Assembly: GCA_015057085.1 (NCBI GenBank)
Contig: SVFB01000049.1
Location: forward strand, 1 to 43,800
Origin: Lachnospiraceae bacterium
GTDB taxonomy: Bacteria > Bacillota > Clostridia > Lachnospirales > Lachnospiraceae
Length of the DNA: 43,800 nucleotides
Reading direction: 5' to 3'
The position numbers were made by a program, and so were the translations under genes. Shown here piece by piece: positions 7,023 through 16,362 of this stretch. Within the stretch, counting starts at the first letter, position 1. The number at the start of each line of letters is the position of its first letter. The notes below the pieces were generated by a model. The model ran no database searches and had not been told where the DNA came from. It saw nothing but the letters and a program-made list of their open reading frames with translations.

Positions 7023-9662
7023 ATGAGCAAAGAATTAAGCAAGACATACGATCCAAAGGATATTGAAGATCGTTTGTATGAAAACTGGGAAAAGATGAAC
7101 TACTTCCATGCTGAAGTAGATCGCAGCAAAAAGCCATTCACCATTGTGATGCCTCCACCAAATATTACAGGTCAGCTTCACATGGGACATGCTTTGGATA
7201 ATACAATGCAGGATATTATCATTCGTTATAAGAGAATGCAGGGATATTCCGCTTTATGGCTTCCTGGAACAGATCATGCTTCCATCGCTACCGAAGTAAA
7301 GGTTGTAGAGCAGATTGCAAAGGAAGGTTTGACCAAGGAAGATTTAGGAAGAGAAAAATTCTTAGATCGCGTTTGGGATTGGAAGAAAGAATACGGCGGA
7401 CGTATTGTAAAGCAGCTTCGCAAGATGGGATCTTCTGCTGATTGGCAGCGTGAGCGTTTCACTATGGATGAAGGCTGCAACAAGGCGGTTAAGGAAGTAT
7501 TCGTAAATTTATATAACAAGGGCTTAATCTATCGCGGTGAGAGAATCATCAACTGGTGCCCATGCTGCTTGACATCACTTTCTGATGCAGAGGTTGAATA
7601 TGAAGATCAGGCAGGACATTTCTGGCATTTACGCTATCCTCTCACAGATGGAAGCGGATATATTCAGATGGCTACAACTCGTCCGGAGACGATGCTCGGC
7701 GATACCGCTGTTGCTGTAAATCCAAAGGATGAACGCTATAAGGATTATGTTGGAAAGACAGTTACACTTCCGATTGTACACAGAGAGATTCCAATCATCG
7801 CAGATGATTATGTTGATATGGAATTCGGTACCGGTGTTGTAAAGATTACTCCGGCACATGATCCGAATGACTTTGAAGTTGGACAGAGACACAATCTCGA
7901 AATCATCAATGTTTTAACAGATGATGCAAAGATTACTGAGGATTATCCACAGTTCGCTGGAATGGACCGATATGAGGCTCGTGAGGCTATTGTAAAGGCA
8001 CTTGATGAAGAGGGCGCCTTGGTTAAAATCGAAGATTATAGCCATAATGTAGGAACCTGTTATCGTTGTCATACCACCATCGAGCCACGTATTTCAAAGC
8101 AGTGGTTTGTAAAGATGGACGGACTTGCTAAGCCTGCAATTGATGCTGTAAAGGATGGAGAGACAAGATTTATTCCGGAGCATTTTGAGAAGACCTATTT
8201 CCATTGGCTGGAGAATATCAAGGATTGGTGTATTTCCCGTCAGCTTTGGTGGGGACACAGAATTCCTGCATTCTATTGTGATGACTGCGGTGAAGTTGTG
8301 GTTACAAAGGAAGACAGCTGCAACTGTCCGAAGTGCGGCAAGCCAATGCGTCAGGATCCGGACACTTTGGATACCTGGTTCTCTTCTGCGCTTTGGCCAT
8401 TCTCAACCTTAGGTTGGCCGGAAAAGACAGAGGATCTGGAATATTTCTACCCGACCAATGTTTTGGTAACAGGATATGATATCATCCTCTTCTGGGTAAT
8501 GCGTATGATGTTTTCAGGCATCGAGCATACCGGAAAGGCTCCGTTTGATACAGTATTGATCCACGGTTTGGTTCGTGATTCTCAGGGACGCAAGATGAGT
8601 AAATCTCTTGGAAACGGAATTGATCCGCTTGAGATTATCGATCAGTATGGTGCGGATGCACTTCGTCTGACATTGATTACAGGTAATGCACCTGGAAACG
8701 ATATGCGTTTCTACATGGAGCGTGTTGAGGCTTCCAGAAACTTTGCAAACAAGGTTTGGAATGCATCACGTTTCATTATGATGAACTTAGAAGGAACAGA
8801 AATTACTGAGCCGAAGACAGAAGATCTTCATGCAGCTGATAAGTGGATTCTTTCTCGCGTAAACACCCTTGCAAAGGATGTTACAGAGAACATGGATAAG
8901 TATGAACTTGGTATCGCAGTTCAAAAAGTATATGACTTTATCTGGGATGAGTTCTGTGATTGGTATATCGAAATTGCAAAGGTTCGTACCTATAAAAAGG
9001 ACGAGAATCCGGTTTCTGCAAATGCAGCACTCTGGACTTTACGCACCGCTTTGACAAACGGATTAAAGATGCTTCATCCATTTATGCCATTTATCACAGA
9101 GGAAATCTTTACCACATTGCAGTCTGAGGAAGAAACCATTATGCTTTCTCAGTGGCCGGAGTACAAAGAAGAGTGGAACTTCCCGGTTGAGGAAGAGGCG
9201 CTTTCCCGTTGCCAGGATTTGGTACGCGCAGTACGTAACACTCGTACAGGAATGGATGTACCGCCATCAAGAAAGGCAAAACTGATTATCGTATCCGAGA
9301 ATGCAGATGTACGTAAGGTTTTCGAAGAAAATAAAGAAGTATATGTAAATCTTGCATTTACAAGCGGAATTGAAGTTCAGGCCGATAAGGCAGGCATTTC
9401 CGAAAATGCAGTTAGCTGTGTGATCCCGGATGCAGTTGCATATTTGCCGCTTGAAGATTTGGTTGATTTCGAAAAGGAACGCGAACGTTTGAACAAGGAA
9501 AAGGATCGCCTTATCAAGGAACTTGCTCGTTCCAGAGGTATGCTTTCTGACGAAAAATTCCTTTCAAATGCAAAGCCTGAGAAGGTTGCAGAGGAGAAGG
9601 AAAAACTTGCAAAATATGAGCAGATGATGGCTTCTGTTGAAGAGCGTTTGGCACAAATGTAA
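7023..9662 (+). CDS. valS: Valyl-tRNA synthetase
   Basis: An 879-residue class I aminoacyl-tRNA synthetase that charges tRNA-Val with valine. The ATP-binding HIGH-type motif is HMGH at residues 53-56 in PPPNITGQLHMGHAL. The second signature, KMSKS, lies at about residue 524. The insertion between them is the editing (CP1) domain, with the TTRPETMLGDTAVAV segment that removes mischarged threonine. A Cys-rich zinc-binding cluster (CPKCG near residue 440) lies before the KMSKS half. The C-terminal 70 residues form the coiled coil typical of ValRS. Length is normal. GGAGAG precedes the ATG. Expression is governed by the T-box leader directly upstream. Confidence 0.98.
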   Translation: MSKELSKTYDPKDIEDRLYENWEKMNYFHAEVDRSKKPFTIVMPPPNITGQLHMGHALDNTMQDIIIRYKRMQGYSALWLPGTDHASIATEVKVVEQIAKEGLTKEDLGREKFLDRVWDWKKEYGGRIVKQLRKMGSSADWQRERFTMDEGCNKAVKEVFVNLYNKGLIYRGERIINWCPCCLTSLSDAEVEYEDQAGHFWHLRYPLTDGSGYIQMATTRPETMLGDTAVAVNPKDERYKDYVGKTVTLPIVHREIPIIADDYVDMEFGTGVVKITPAHDPNDFEVGQRHNLEIINVLTDDAKITEDYPQFAGMDRYEAREAIVKALDEEGALVKIEDYSHNVGTCYRCHTTIEPRISKQWFVKMDGLAKPAIDAVKDGETRFIPEHFEKTYFHWLENIKDWCISRQLWWGHRIPAFYCDDCGEVVVTKEDSCNCPKCGKPMRQDPDTLDTWFSSALWPFSTLGWPEKTEDLEYFYPTNVLVTGYDIILFWVMRMMFSGIEHTGKAPFDTVLIHGLVRDSQGRKMSKSLGNGIDPLEIIDQYGADALRLTLITGNAPGNDMRFYMERVEASRNFANKVWNASRFIMMNLEGTEITEPKTEDLHAADKWILSRVNTLAKDVTENMDKYELGIAVQKVYDFIWDEFCDWYIEIAKVRTYKKDENPVSANAALWTLRTALTNGLKMLHPFMPFITEEIFTTLQSEEETIMLSQWPEYKEEWNFPVEEEALSRCQDLVRAVRNTRTGMDVPPSRKAKLIIVSENADVRKVFEENKEVYVNLAFTSGIEVQADKAGISENAVSCVIPDAVAYLPLEDLVDFEKERERLNKEKDRLIKELARSRGMLSDEKFLSNAKPEKVAEEKEKLAKYEQMMASVEERLAQM

Positions 9663-9672
9663 TGACAAAAGA

Positions 9673-9709
9673 GATAGCCGTGGCGAAAGTGCTACGGCTG
9701 TCTTTTTTT
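9673..9709 (+). terminator. Intrinsic terminator after valS
   Basis: GATAGCCGTGGC pairs with GCTACGGCTGTC across a CGAAAGT loop and is followed by seven T residues. It starts 11 bases after the valS stop codon. Confidence 0.88.
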
Positions 9710-9734
9710 CTTGCATAAAACACGTTTGTAAGGA

Positions 9735-9763
9735 TTGCGAATTGATTGGCAAAACATTATAAT
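9735..9763 (+). promoter_or_regulatory. Promoter for the FapA/TPR operon
   Basis: TTGCGA at 9735-9740 and a perfect TATAAT at 9758-9763 are separated by 17 bp. A start near 9770 would exclude a TTG start codon at 9735 and supports ATG 9804 as the true start of the FapA-family gene. Confidence 0.7.
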
Positions 9764-9803
9764 AAAAGTGGTAGAGTTTATTGTGGATTCAACGGGGGAA
9801 ACC

Positions 9804-11192
9804 ATGGCGCAGAAAGCTGCTGATGTACTTTCAGTACGCATCACACAGGATGACATGGAAGGCTATATGTCTCTTCGCATTCCGGAGGACGGTACGAAGT
9901 ATGACTTCAATACTGTCATGACTATGATGAATGCAAAGGGAATTCGTTATGGCGTGAAAGAAAATGTGGTCCGTGAGATGATTGAAAAAGAACAGTATAA
10001 TCGAGAACGCCTTGTAGCTGTCGGTGTCGCATCTCAGGATGGGATTGACGGCTTCTTTCAGTTGAATTTTAACGTGGACTTTAACTGCAGACCAACTGTT
10101 CGTGCGGATGGTTCTGTGGATTATTGGAATATTCACGTCGTGGAGATTGTGGAAGAAGGACAGGTCATTGCGATTTACCACGAGCCGATAACCGGTTCAA
10201 ACGGAATGGGAGTCTCTGGTAAGCCGAAGACTTGCAAGAGAGGCAGACCGCTTCCACCGATGACAGGAAGAGGATTTACAAGATCCGAAGATGGTAAACT
10301 TTACATTGCGGATGTCACCGGTAAAATCGAAAAGAATGGCAACCGTATTCAAATTTCACCGGTTTACGAAGTTTACGGAAATGTGGACTTGAAGACCGGA
10401 AACATTGATTTCCGTGGGGATGTATTGATTCACGGAAATGTCACCACCGGTTCGGAAATTCATGCAACCGGTACTGTAACAGTAGATGGAATCGTAGAAG
10501 CGGCGATCATCGAAGCAGATAAGGATATTGTCCTAAGAGGTGGCGTACTTGGAAAAGGTAAGGCAGTAATTTCTTCCAAGTCTAATATTTCAGCTAAATT
10601 TATAGAGTATGCAACGGTGAAAGCGGAGGGCTTTTTGGAAGCCTCATCTGCTTTGGACTGCGACATAGAAGTTCATGACAAAATCCTGATGTCATCATTA
10701 AATTCCACAATTGTGGGTGGCAATGTCTATGCAGCTCGCGGAATTGAATTATATAATTGTGGAAATGACAGCGAAGTTCATACCGTTCTTCAGGTCGGTA
10801 TGGATAAGGTAATGGCAGCGGAAGTGGTTCGTTTGCAGAACATCGTGCGCGAAAAAAGAGGAATGCTCGATAAGATTAATCTCGGCCTGAAACAGATCGA
10901 AGAATTGGCTGTTACAAAGGGCGTAGATATCAGTAAAGACGAGCGCAGGCTCGGACTTTTGAGAGCAAAGATTTCAACGCAGGCTGATCTGGCAAAGGGA
11001 CAGGAAGAATTGGATTATTATAATACCATTATCGATTCATCAAAGGGTGCGACTGTGGCAATCACGAATCAGGTCTATCCCGGTGTCATGGTAATCATCG
11101 ACAATATCGCGGCTCATGTGAAAGATGTGCAGCACTCCGTGCAATTTATATTGCGTGAAGGACATGTAATTATGATTCCTGTAGAATTTTAG
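9804..11192 (+). CDS. FapA family protein (DUF342)
   Basis: A 462-residue protein with the DUF342/FapA architecture. An alpha/beta N-terminal region is followed by a right-handed beta-helix of short repeats. These are visible as runs such as DVLIHGNVTTGSEIHATGTV and VEAAIIEADKDIVLRGGVLG around residues 200-280. A coiled-coil-prone helical region around residues 350-430 and a short beta-rich tail follow. Pfam names the family after a flagellar assembly protein, but its biochemical role is not settled. It is cytoplasmic by sequence, with no signal peptide or membrane helix. Start: ATG 9804 has GGGGGAA upstream; the longer TTG-initiated frame overlaps the promoter. It leads an apparent operon with a 44-residue acidic protein and a TPR membrane protein. 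Confidence 0.85.
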   Translation: MAQKAADVLSVRITQDDMEGYMSLRIPEDGTKYDFNTVMTMMNAKGIRYGVKENVVREMIEKEQYNRERLVAVGVASQDGIDGFFQLNFNVDFNCRPTVRADGSVDYWNIHVVEIVEEGQVIAIYHEPITGSNGMGVSGKPKTCKRGRPLPPMTGRGFTRSEDGKLYIADVTGKIEKNGNRIQISPVYEVYGNVDLKTGNIDFRGDVLIHGNVTTGSEIHATGTVTVDGIVEAAIIEADKDIVLRGGVLGKGKAVISSKSNISAKFIEYATVKAEGFLEASSALDCDIEVHDKILMSSLNSTIVGGNVYAARGIELYNCGNDSEVHTVLQVGMDKVMAAEVVRLQNIVREKRGMLDKINLGLKQIEELAVTKGVDISKDERRLGLLRAKISTQADLAKGQEELDYYNTIIDSSKGATVAITNQVYPGVMVIIDNIAAHVKDVQHSVQFILREGHVIMIPVEF

Positions 11193-11209
11193 GAGAGAGA
11201 ATAAAAGCA

Positions 11210-11344
11210 ATGATTAACTTTGAAGAAGAATTGAAAAATTTTCAGCCGAGTCTGGAAGTAGAAGAGGCTGAGGAGGCAATTAAAAATAAAGATTTGACCG
11301 ATGTAACAGATTTACTGGCAGAGGCACTTCGCGAACATTTATAA
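11210..11344 (+). CDS. 44-residue acidic protein between FapA and TPR genes
   Basis: A short frame, ATG 11210 to TAA 11342-11344, encoding 44 residues. The sequence begins MINFEEELKNF and is rich in Glu and Leu, with no hydrophobic segment; it should be a small helical cytoplasmic protein. It sits 17 bp after the FapA-family stop and 15 bp before the TPR gene, which begins with its own AGGAGG. The tight spacing and same orientation favour a real gene. AGGAGAG lies upstream at a rather long distance of about 13 bases. From memory, similar short acidic proteins occur at this position in related genomes, but I cannot verify this here. Function unknown. Confidence 0.6.
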   Translation: MINFEEELKNFQPSLEVEEAEEAIKNKDLTDVTDLLAEALREHL

Positions 11345-11359
11345 TCAGGAGGAATTGAC

Positions 11360-12721
11360 ATGTTTTGCTATCGATGCAATCATCAGGCCGGTTCCGAAGA
11401 GGTATGTCCAAAGTGCGGTGCCAATCTTCATTATTTTCAGAAGGCGCGTAAGATTTCAAATGCATATTATAATGATGGCTTATTAAAGGCCAACGTACGC
11501 AATATTTCCGGCGCCATCATCAGCCTGAGACAGAGCTTAAAATTTAATAAATACAATACAGATGCAAGAAATTTGCTGGGTCTTTGCTATCTTGAGGTGG
11601 GAGAGACTGTGGATGCCTTAAGCGAGTGGGTAATCAGCAAGAATTATCAGCCTGAAGGGAATCGCGCCAGCGAATATCTTGAATCCATTCAAAACAATAA
11701 AGGCCGACTTGAGGCGATTAATCAGACCATCAAGAAATATAATCAAGCACTTTTATATTGCAATCAGGATAGCCGCGATTTGGCAATTATCCAGTTGAAA
11801 AAGGTAATCGGACTCAATCCGCGTTTGGTGAAAGCGCATCAGCTTTTGGCTCTTTTGTATATGCAGGAAGGCAAGCTTGAAGCTGCAAAGAAGACTTTGC
11901 GCAATGCGGGAAAAGTGGATACGGACAATACCACAACCTTGCGTTACATCAAGGAAGTGAATCGTCGCATCAAAGAAGAAAAACCAAATAAAAATAAAAC
12001 TTCAGATGATTTGATTTCATATCAAAGTGGCAACGAAACCATTATCATGCCAAAACGCTTCCGTGAGACTTCATTGGCCGGAACATTGGCTGCACTTGTA
12101 ATCGGAATTGCGGTTGGCTGCGCTGTACTTGGACTTTTGGTGGTACCGAATGTGCGAAAGAATGCAAAGGCTGAAGCAAAGGCGCAATTGGTTGAAGCAA
12201 ATGATACCATATCACAGAATACACAGATGATTTCCACCTTGAATGAGCAAATCGAAGAATTGCAGCAGCAATTAGAAACGCAGACAGATACTTCAGAGAC
12301 CTTGGAGAATTCTGTAACCGCATACGATAATCTGGTTCGCGCATACTATTACTATTATGTGAAAGAAGATGTGGTAAAGGCCGGAAAGGTATTGGCAAAG
12401 ATAGATACGTCACTTTTGTCTAAAACAGGTGCAAAGCTTTATAAATCTGTGAATACAACGGTGAGCGATACGTTCTTAGAGACCGCATTCAACCAGGGAT
12501 ATACCGCATATATCAGCGATGATTATGAAACAGCGATTACCGATTTGAAAGCGGTATGTGATCAGGACGAATCATATCAGGATGGACAAGCAGCTTATTA
12601 TCTCGCACAGGCTTATCGCAAAAATGGTGATGATGATAATGCGGCAACATATTATAAGTATATTCTCGAGAATTATGCCGGAACAGAAATGGCAAGAACG
12701 GCATCTCAATATGTTGAATAG
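11360..12721 (+). CDS. Zinc-ribbon, TPR and coiled-coil membrane protein
   Basis: A 453-residue protein with a clear modular layout. The N-terminus is a zinc ribbon with Cys3, Cys6, Cys16 and Cys19. Residues 30-205 hold several tetratricopeptide repeats (for example the NARNLLGLCYLEVGETVDAL segment). One transmembrane helix lies at about residues 240-265. A coiled coil of Gln and Glu follows (about 268-315), then a second TPR region of two to three repeats up to the C-terminus. By charge the TPR/zinc-ribbon half is probably cytoplasmic and the C-terminal half outside. It probably scaffolds an envelope protein complex, but partners are unknown. AGGAGG precedes ATG 11360. It ends the FapA-led operon. 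Confidence 0.8.
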   Translation: MFCYRCNHQAGSEEVCPKCGANLHYFQKARKISNAYYNDGLLKANVRNISGAIISLRQSLKFNKYNTDARNLLGLCYLEVGETVDALSEWVISKNYQPEGNRASEYLESIQNNKGRLEAINQTIKKYNQALLYCNQDSRDLAIIQLKKVIGLNPRLVKAHQLLALLYMQEGKLEAAKKTLRNAGKVDTDNTTTLRYIKEVNRRIKEEKPNKNKTSDDLISYQSGNETIIMPKRFRETSLAGTLAALVIGIAVGCAVLGLLVVPNVRKNAKAEAKAQLVEANDTISQNTQMISTLNEQIEELQQQLETQTDTSETLENSVTAYDNLVRAYYYYYVKEDVVKAGKVLAKIDTSLLSKTGAKLYKSVNTTVSDTFLETAFNQGYTAYISDDYETAITDLKAVCDQDESYQDGQAAYYLAQAYRKNGDDDNAATYYKYILENYAGTEMARTASQYVE

Positions 12722-12860
12722 AATTGAATAGAAATTTAAGGTATTTGTAATCTCAAAAATTTGTGTAGCAATTATATATTTGCCTGCGCAATTGAGATTA
12801 TTTAGATACAAAAATTGGGGGAATTAAAAAATTTTTTCGAAAATAAGAAAAAAAGGCTTA

Positions 12861-12896
12861 TTTGTCCACCTTTTGTCCACCCGACAATGGTACTAT
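12861..12896 (+). promoter_or_regulatory. Extended -10 promoter with two direct repeats
   Basis: TGGTACTAT at 12888-12896 fits an extended -10 element. In place of a -35 box there are two exact direct repeats, TTTGTCCACC, at 12861-12870 and 12872-12881. Their period is 11 bp, about one helical turn, as in activator or repressor binding sites. Transcription would start near 12903. Confidence 0.45.
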
Positions 12897-12902
12897 GTAC
12901 CC

Positions 12903-13013
12903 AAGAAGGAAGACTATTCATAGCCTCCCCAATAAGATTATTCCCAATAATCTATTTTTTATTTCATACTCCCAAATGAGAAAAAAGCCATCGATCCCTT
13001 CGGTGGCTTTTTT
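12903..13013 (+). ncRNA. Candidate small RNA or leader of the LpdD-like gene
   Basis: The gap 12722-13042 holds no gene. A transcript from the promoter above would contain an AT-rich hairpin at 12935-12953 (AGATTATT, CCC, AATAATCT) followed by ATTTTTT. It would then meet a strong terminator ending at 13013. The downstream gene starts only 30 bp later, with no room for its own promoter. The region is therefore either a short free RNA or an attenuated leader. No known riboswitch consensus was recognised. Confidence 0.35.
12981..13013 (+). terminator. Intrinsic terminator or attenuator before the LpdD-like gene
   Basis: AAAAAAGCCATCGA pairs with TTCGGTGGCTTTTTT around a TCCCT loop, giving a stem with T-rich and A-rich flanks that could work in either direction. 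It lies 30 bp upstream of the LpdD-like start codon. Confidence 0.8.
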
Positions 13014-13042
13014 CTGTATAAAAAGATATGCGAGGTAATCTT

Positions 13043-13408
13043 ATGATTAATGTGAAAAAATTTAGAGTGACAAGAAATTTATATGATCATTCCATTGATG
13101 CAGAAATAATTTGCACAGGCGGCGGAATCAATATCACATTGACAGGAGGAGAGCGGCCGCATATTGGCGCGATTACCATCATCGCTCCGGATGGAAAAAT
13201 GGAGACGAAAGCTTTTCCGACGCATAGAGAATCTGTGATTTCTGAAGAGTGGGCAAAGTCGATTTATGATGCGACCGGACAGCCGGTTGTGGTTGCAGCG
13301 GGAATTCACTATGAAGGAGCTACACAGGAAATGATTTCCGCTGTGGTGAATATAACAAAAGAAATGCTGCTTGATGTCATGAAAGAAATCACTGCAACAC
13401 AAATATAA
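13043..13408 (+). CDS. LpdD-like (prenylated-flavin chaperone domain) protein
   Basis: A 121-residue alpha/beta protein. The central GAITIIAPDGKM, the VISEEWAKSIYDATGQPVVV helix-strand unit and the AAGIHYEGATQEMISAVVN segment resemble the LpdD-like domain. That family is associated with small subunits or chaperones of UbiD-type (hydroxy)arylic acid decarboxylases, and is often mis-annotated as an amino acid decarboxylase. No ubiD or ubiX homologue is nearby, so the role here is open. ATG 13043 follows GAGGTAA at a good distance. An in-frame ATG at 13028 is closer to the terminator and lacks a ribosome site. The length is usual for this small domain. It is cytoplasmic, with no signal peptide. 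Confidence 0.6.
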   Translation: MINVKKFRVTRNLYDHSIDAEIICTGGGINITLTGGERPHIGAITIIAPDGKMETKAFPTHRESVISEEWAKSIYDATGQPVVVAAGIHYEGATQEMISAVVNITKEMLLDVMKEITATQI

Positions 13409-13439
13409 TAGATATGTTTAGAAAGATTTAATATTTTTA

Positions 13440-13466
13440 TTAGCACTCTCTGTTGACGAGTGCTAA
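13440..13466 (+). promoter_or_regulatory. CIRCE operator (HrcA binding site)
   Basis: A perfect CIRCE element: TTAGCACTC, nine bases, then GAGTGCTAA. HrcA binds this inverted repeat and represses heat-shock genes in Firmicutes. It overlaps the -35 box of the clpB promoter. Confidence 0.97.
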
Positions 13467-13481
13467 TTTTCGTGTTATAAC
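13453..13481 (+). promoter_or_regulatory. clpB promoter
   Basis: TTGACG at 13453-13458 and TATAAC at 13476-13481 are separated by 17 bp, and the -35 lies within CIRCE. Transcription would begin near 13488, giving an untranslated leader of about 187 bases. Confidence 0.85.
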
Positions 13482-13487
13482 AAAATC

Positions 13488-13674
13488 AGCACAAGGAAGA
13501 ATATAACATAACAGTCGGGCTTGCCCTTGTGGCAAGTCCTAATTTTATCTCAGTCGGGGTTGCAATCTCCGAGCGAGACCAGTTTGTTATAACCCCTACT
13601 TTCGCTTCGCTTAGAGGATGGGGTCTTATCCGACTGAGATAAATCAAACCTAGATTGATAAGGGAGGTGAAGAG
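13488..13674 (+). promoter_or_regulatory. Long structured 5' leader of clpB
   Basis: The leader holds a 9-bp hairpin near its 5' end (GGGCTTGCC with GGCAAGTCC, about 13517-13539). A 14-bp perfect inverted repeat follows, TTTATCTCAGTCGG at 13544-13557 and CCGACTGAGATAAA at 13630-13643. The enclosed 72 bases can form further stems, including GGGGTT with AACCCC. The clpB ribosome site (GGGAGGTGAAGAG) lies after the large stem and is not obviously paired. Function unknown; a post-transcriptional heat-response element or an inserted repeat are both possible. Confidence 0.6.
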
Positions 13675-16242
13675 ATGAATATTCAGAAATTTACACAGAA
13701 ATCAATTGAGGCAGTGAATGATTGCGAAAAACTGGCATACGATTACGGAAATCAGGAAATTGAGCAGGAGCATTTGATGGTTGCGCTTTTAGAGCAACAA
13801 GAGGGGCTGATTCCAAAACTCATCGAAAAGATGGAGATTGATTTGTCTCACTTTACGCAGAATGCGAAAAATAAATTGAATGCCCGCACCAAAGTCAGCG
13901 GCAGCGGCCAGTTATATGTGGGAAAAGATTTGAATAATGTCTTGATTCATGCGGAGGATGAAGCAAAGCGGATGGGAGACGAATATGTCTCTGTGGAGCA
14001 TTTGTTCCTATGCCTGTTGAAACATCCAAATGCTGCAATGAAGGCTTTGTTTAAAGAATATGGCATCACCAACGAGCGATTTTTGGAGGCATTGTCATCT
14101 GTGCGCGGAAATCAGAAAATCACATCGGATAATCCGGAAGCAACTTATGACACCTTAGAAAAGTATGGCTATGATATGGTGGAGCGCGCCAGAGAACAGA
14201 AGCTTGATCCGGTGATTGGCCGAGATGATGAAATCCGAAATACAGTGCGCATCCTTTCAAGAAAAACAAAGAATAATCCGGTTTTAATAGGTGAGCCCGG
14301 AGTTGGTAAAACAGCAGTCGTAGAAGGACTTGCACAGCGAATCGTGAAAGGTGATGTGCCGGAAGGGTTGAAGGATAAGCGGCTGTTTGCATTGGATATG
14401 GGAGCGCTTGTGGCCGGCGCAAAATACCGGGGCGAGTTTGAAGAGCGTCTGAAAGCTGTATTGGATGAGATTGCTCGTTCAGAAGGCAAAATCATCCTTT
14501 TCATCGACGAATTGCATACCATTGTGGGTGCAGGAAAAACAGATGGAGCTATGGATGCAGGCCAGCTTTTAAAGCCGATGCTTGCGCGTGGAGAGCTGCA
14601 TTGTATCGGTGCTACCACATTGGATGAGTATCGTGAATATATTGAAAAAGATGCGGCTTTGGAACGTCGTTTTCAGCCTGTTATGGTGGACGAACCGACA
14701 GTGGAAGATACCGTATCCATCCTTCGTGGACTGAAGGAGCGCTATGAGGTTTATCACGGAGTGAAGATCACAGACGGTGCGTTGGTATCAGCAGCTGTGT
14801 TATCAAACCGTTATATCTCCGATCGATTCTTGCCGGATAAGGCAATTGATCTGGTGGATGAAGCCTGCGCGTTGATCAAGACAGAACTTGATTCTATGCC
14901 GACTGAATTAGATGAAATGAATCGTCGAATTATGCAGCTCGAAATCGAGGAGACTGCGTTGAAAAAAGAAACAGATCACCTTTCCGTGGAGCGTCTTGCT
15001 GCACTGCAGAAAGAACTGGCAGAACTGCGCGATACCTTTAATCAGCAGAAGGCAAAATGGGACAATGAAAAAGATGCAGTAGATAAAGTCAGCAAGCTGC
15101 GTGAAAGCATTGACCAGACCAAGCGTGAAATCGAGCATGCAAATCAGTCCTATGACCTTGAAAAAGCAGCAGAATTGCAATATGGAATCCTGCCTCGATT
15201 GGAGCGCCAGTTGGAAAGTGAAGAAGAAGTATTGAAAAACCGCGATCTTTCCCTGGTTCGCGAGAATGTAAGCGAGGAAGAAATTGCGCAGATTGTATCC
15301 AGATGGACTGGAATTCCGGTGGCCAAACTAACCGAAAGTGAACGTAATAAAACGCTTCATTTGGACGAAGAATTGCATAAGCGCGTGATTGGTCAGGATG
15401 ATGCAGTGACGAAGGTTTCTGAGGCGATTATCCGCTCAAAAGCAGGGATTAAGGACCCGAAACGCCCGATTGGTTCATTCCTGTTCATGGGACCGACCGG
15501 TGTCGGAAAGACGGAATTGGCAAAGTCTCTGGCGCAGAGTCTGTTCGATGATGAAGGAAATATGGTTCGTATCGATATGAGTGAATATATGGAGAAGTAT
15601 TCTGTTTCCAGATTGATCGGAGCGCCTCCGGGATATGTAGGCTATGATGAAGGCGGACAGTTGACAGAAGCCGTGCGAAGAAAGCCTTATTCGGTTGTGC
15701 TGTTTGATGAGGTGGAAAAAGCACATCCGGATGTCTTTAACGTGCTTTTGCAAGTGCTTGATGACGGACGTATCACAGATTCACAGGGAAGAACCGTGGA
15801 CTTTAAGAATACCATCATCATTATGACCAGCAACCTTGGATCTCAGGAATTGCTTGCAGGAATTGATGATGAAGGAAATATTCGACCGGATGCAGAAGAA
15901 ATGGTAATGGGAGAATTGCAACAGCATTTCAGGCCAGAATTTTTGAACCGTTTAGACGAAATCATTCTCTTTAAACCATTGACGAAAAACAACATTGCAC
16001 ATATCATTAAATTAATGCTTTTAGACTTAAATAAGCGGCTTGCCGATCGTGAAATATCCGTTTCACTGACTCCGGAAGCAGAAAGATATGTCATCGATCA
16101 TGGATACGATCCGATTTACGGAGCGCGCCCGCTGAAGCGATATCTGCAAAAGCATGTGGAAACCTATGCGGCCCGTAAGATTTTGGCGGATGAAGTACGC
16201 GGTGGCGATGTAATCACGGTTGATGTGGATGCACTCCAATAA
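13675..16242 (+). CDS. clpB: ATP-dependent disaggregase ClpB
   Basis: An 855-residue Hsp100 chaperone that extracts polypeptides from aggregates together with DnaK. Two N-terminal Clp_N repeats (residues 1-145) are followed by nucleotide-binding domain 1 with Walker A GEPGVGKT near residue 206 and Walker [10 protein letters not shown]. The long coiled-coil middle domain at about 405-525 distinguishes ClpB from ClpA and ClpC. Domain 2 has Walker A GPTGVGKT near residue 606 and [11 protein letters not shown]. The C-terminal [16 protein letters not shown] is typical. No ClpP-binding loop was recognised. The start is set by GGGAGG. Expression should be heat-induced through CIRCE. Confidence 0.98.
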   Translation: MNIQKFTQKSIEAVNDCEKLAYDYGNQEIEQEHLMVALLEQQEGLIPKLIEKMEIDLSHFTQNAKNKLNARTKVSGSGQLYVGKDLNNVLIHAEDEAKRMGDEYVSVEHLFLCLLKHPNAAMKALFKEYGITNERFLEALSSVRGNQKITSDNPEATYDTLEKYGYDMVERAREQKLDPVIGRDDEIRNTVRILSRKTKNNPVLIGEPGVGKTAVVEGLAQRIVKGDVPEGLKDKRLFALDMGALVAGAKYRGEFEERLKAVLDEIARSEGKIILFIDELHTIVGAGKTDGAMDAGQLLKPMLARGELHCIGATTLDEYREYIEKDAALERRFQPVMVDEPTVEDTVSILRGLKERYEVYHGVKITDGALVSAAVLSNRYISDRFLPDKAIDLVDEACALIKTELDSMPTELDEMNRRIMQLEIEETALKKETDHLSVERLAALQKELAELRDTFNQQKAKWDNEKDAVDKVSKLRESIDQTKREIEHANQSYDLEKAAELQYGILPRLERQLESEEEVLKNRDLSLVRENVSEEEIAQIVSRWTGIPVAKLTESERNKTLHLDEELHKRVIGQDDAVTKVSEAIIRSKAGIKDPKRPIGSFLFMGPTGVGKTELAKSLAQSLFDDEGNMVRIDMSEYMEKYSVSRLIGAPPGYVGYDEGGQLTEAVRRKPYSVVLFDEVEKAHPDVFNVLLQVLDDGRITDSQGRTVDFKNTIIIMTSNLGSQELLAGIDDEGNIRPDAEEMVMGELQQHFRPEFLNRLDEIILFKPLTKNNIAHIIKLMLLDLNKRLADREISVSLTPEAERYVIDHGYDPIYGARPLKRYLQKHVETYAARKILADEVRGGDVITVDVDALQ

Positions 16243-16362
16243 AGCAATATTATAGAGCGATTGAATAAGAGAAATTACATAAAGAAATCATATAAAGAAT
16301 CGCATATAATAGGTCGGATAAATAAATCGTATAAAGAGACGATATAAGGGAACGGGAAATAT

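Noticed and set aside
9735-9803. TTG-initiated longer form of the FapA-family protein
   Set aside because: The TTG is part of the -35 box and the frame spans the TATAAT at 9758.
13544-13643. Miniature transposable element in the clpB leader
   Set aside because: It has 14-bp terminal inverted repeats, but I see no target-site duplication and no second copy in the window, so I left it as leader structure.
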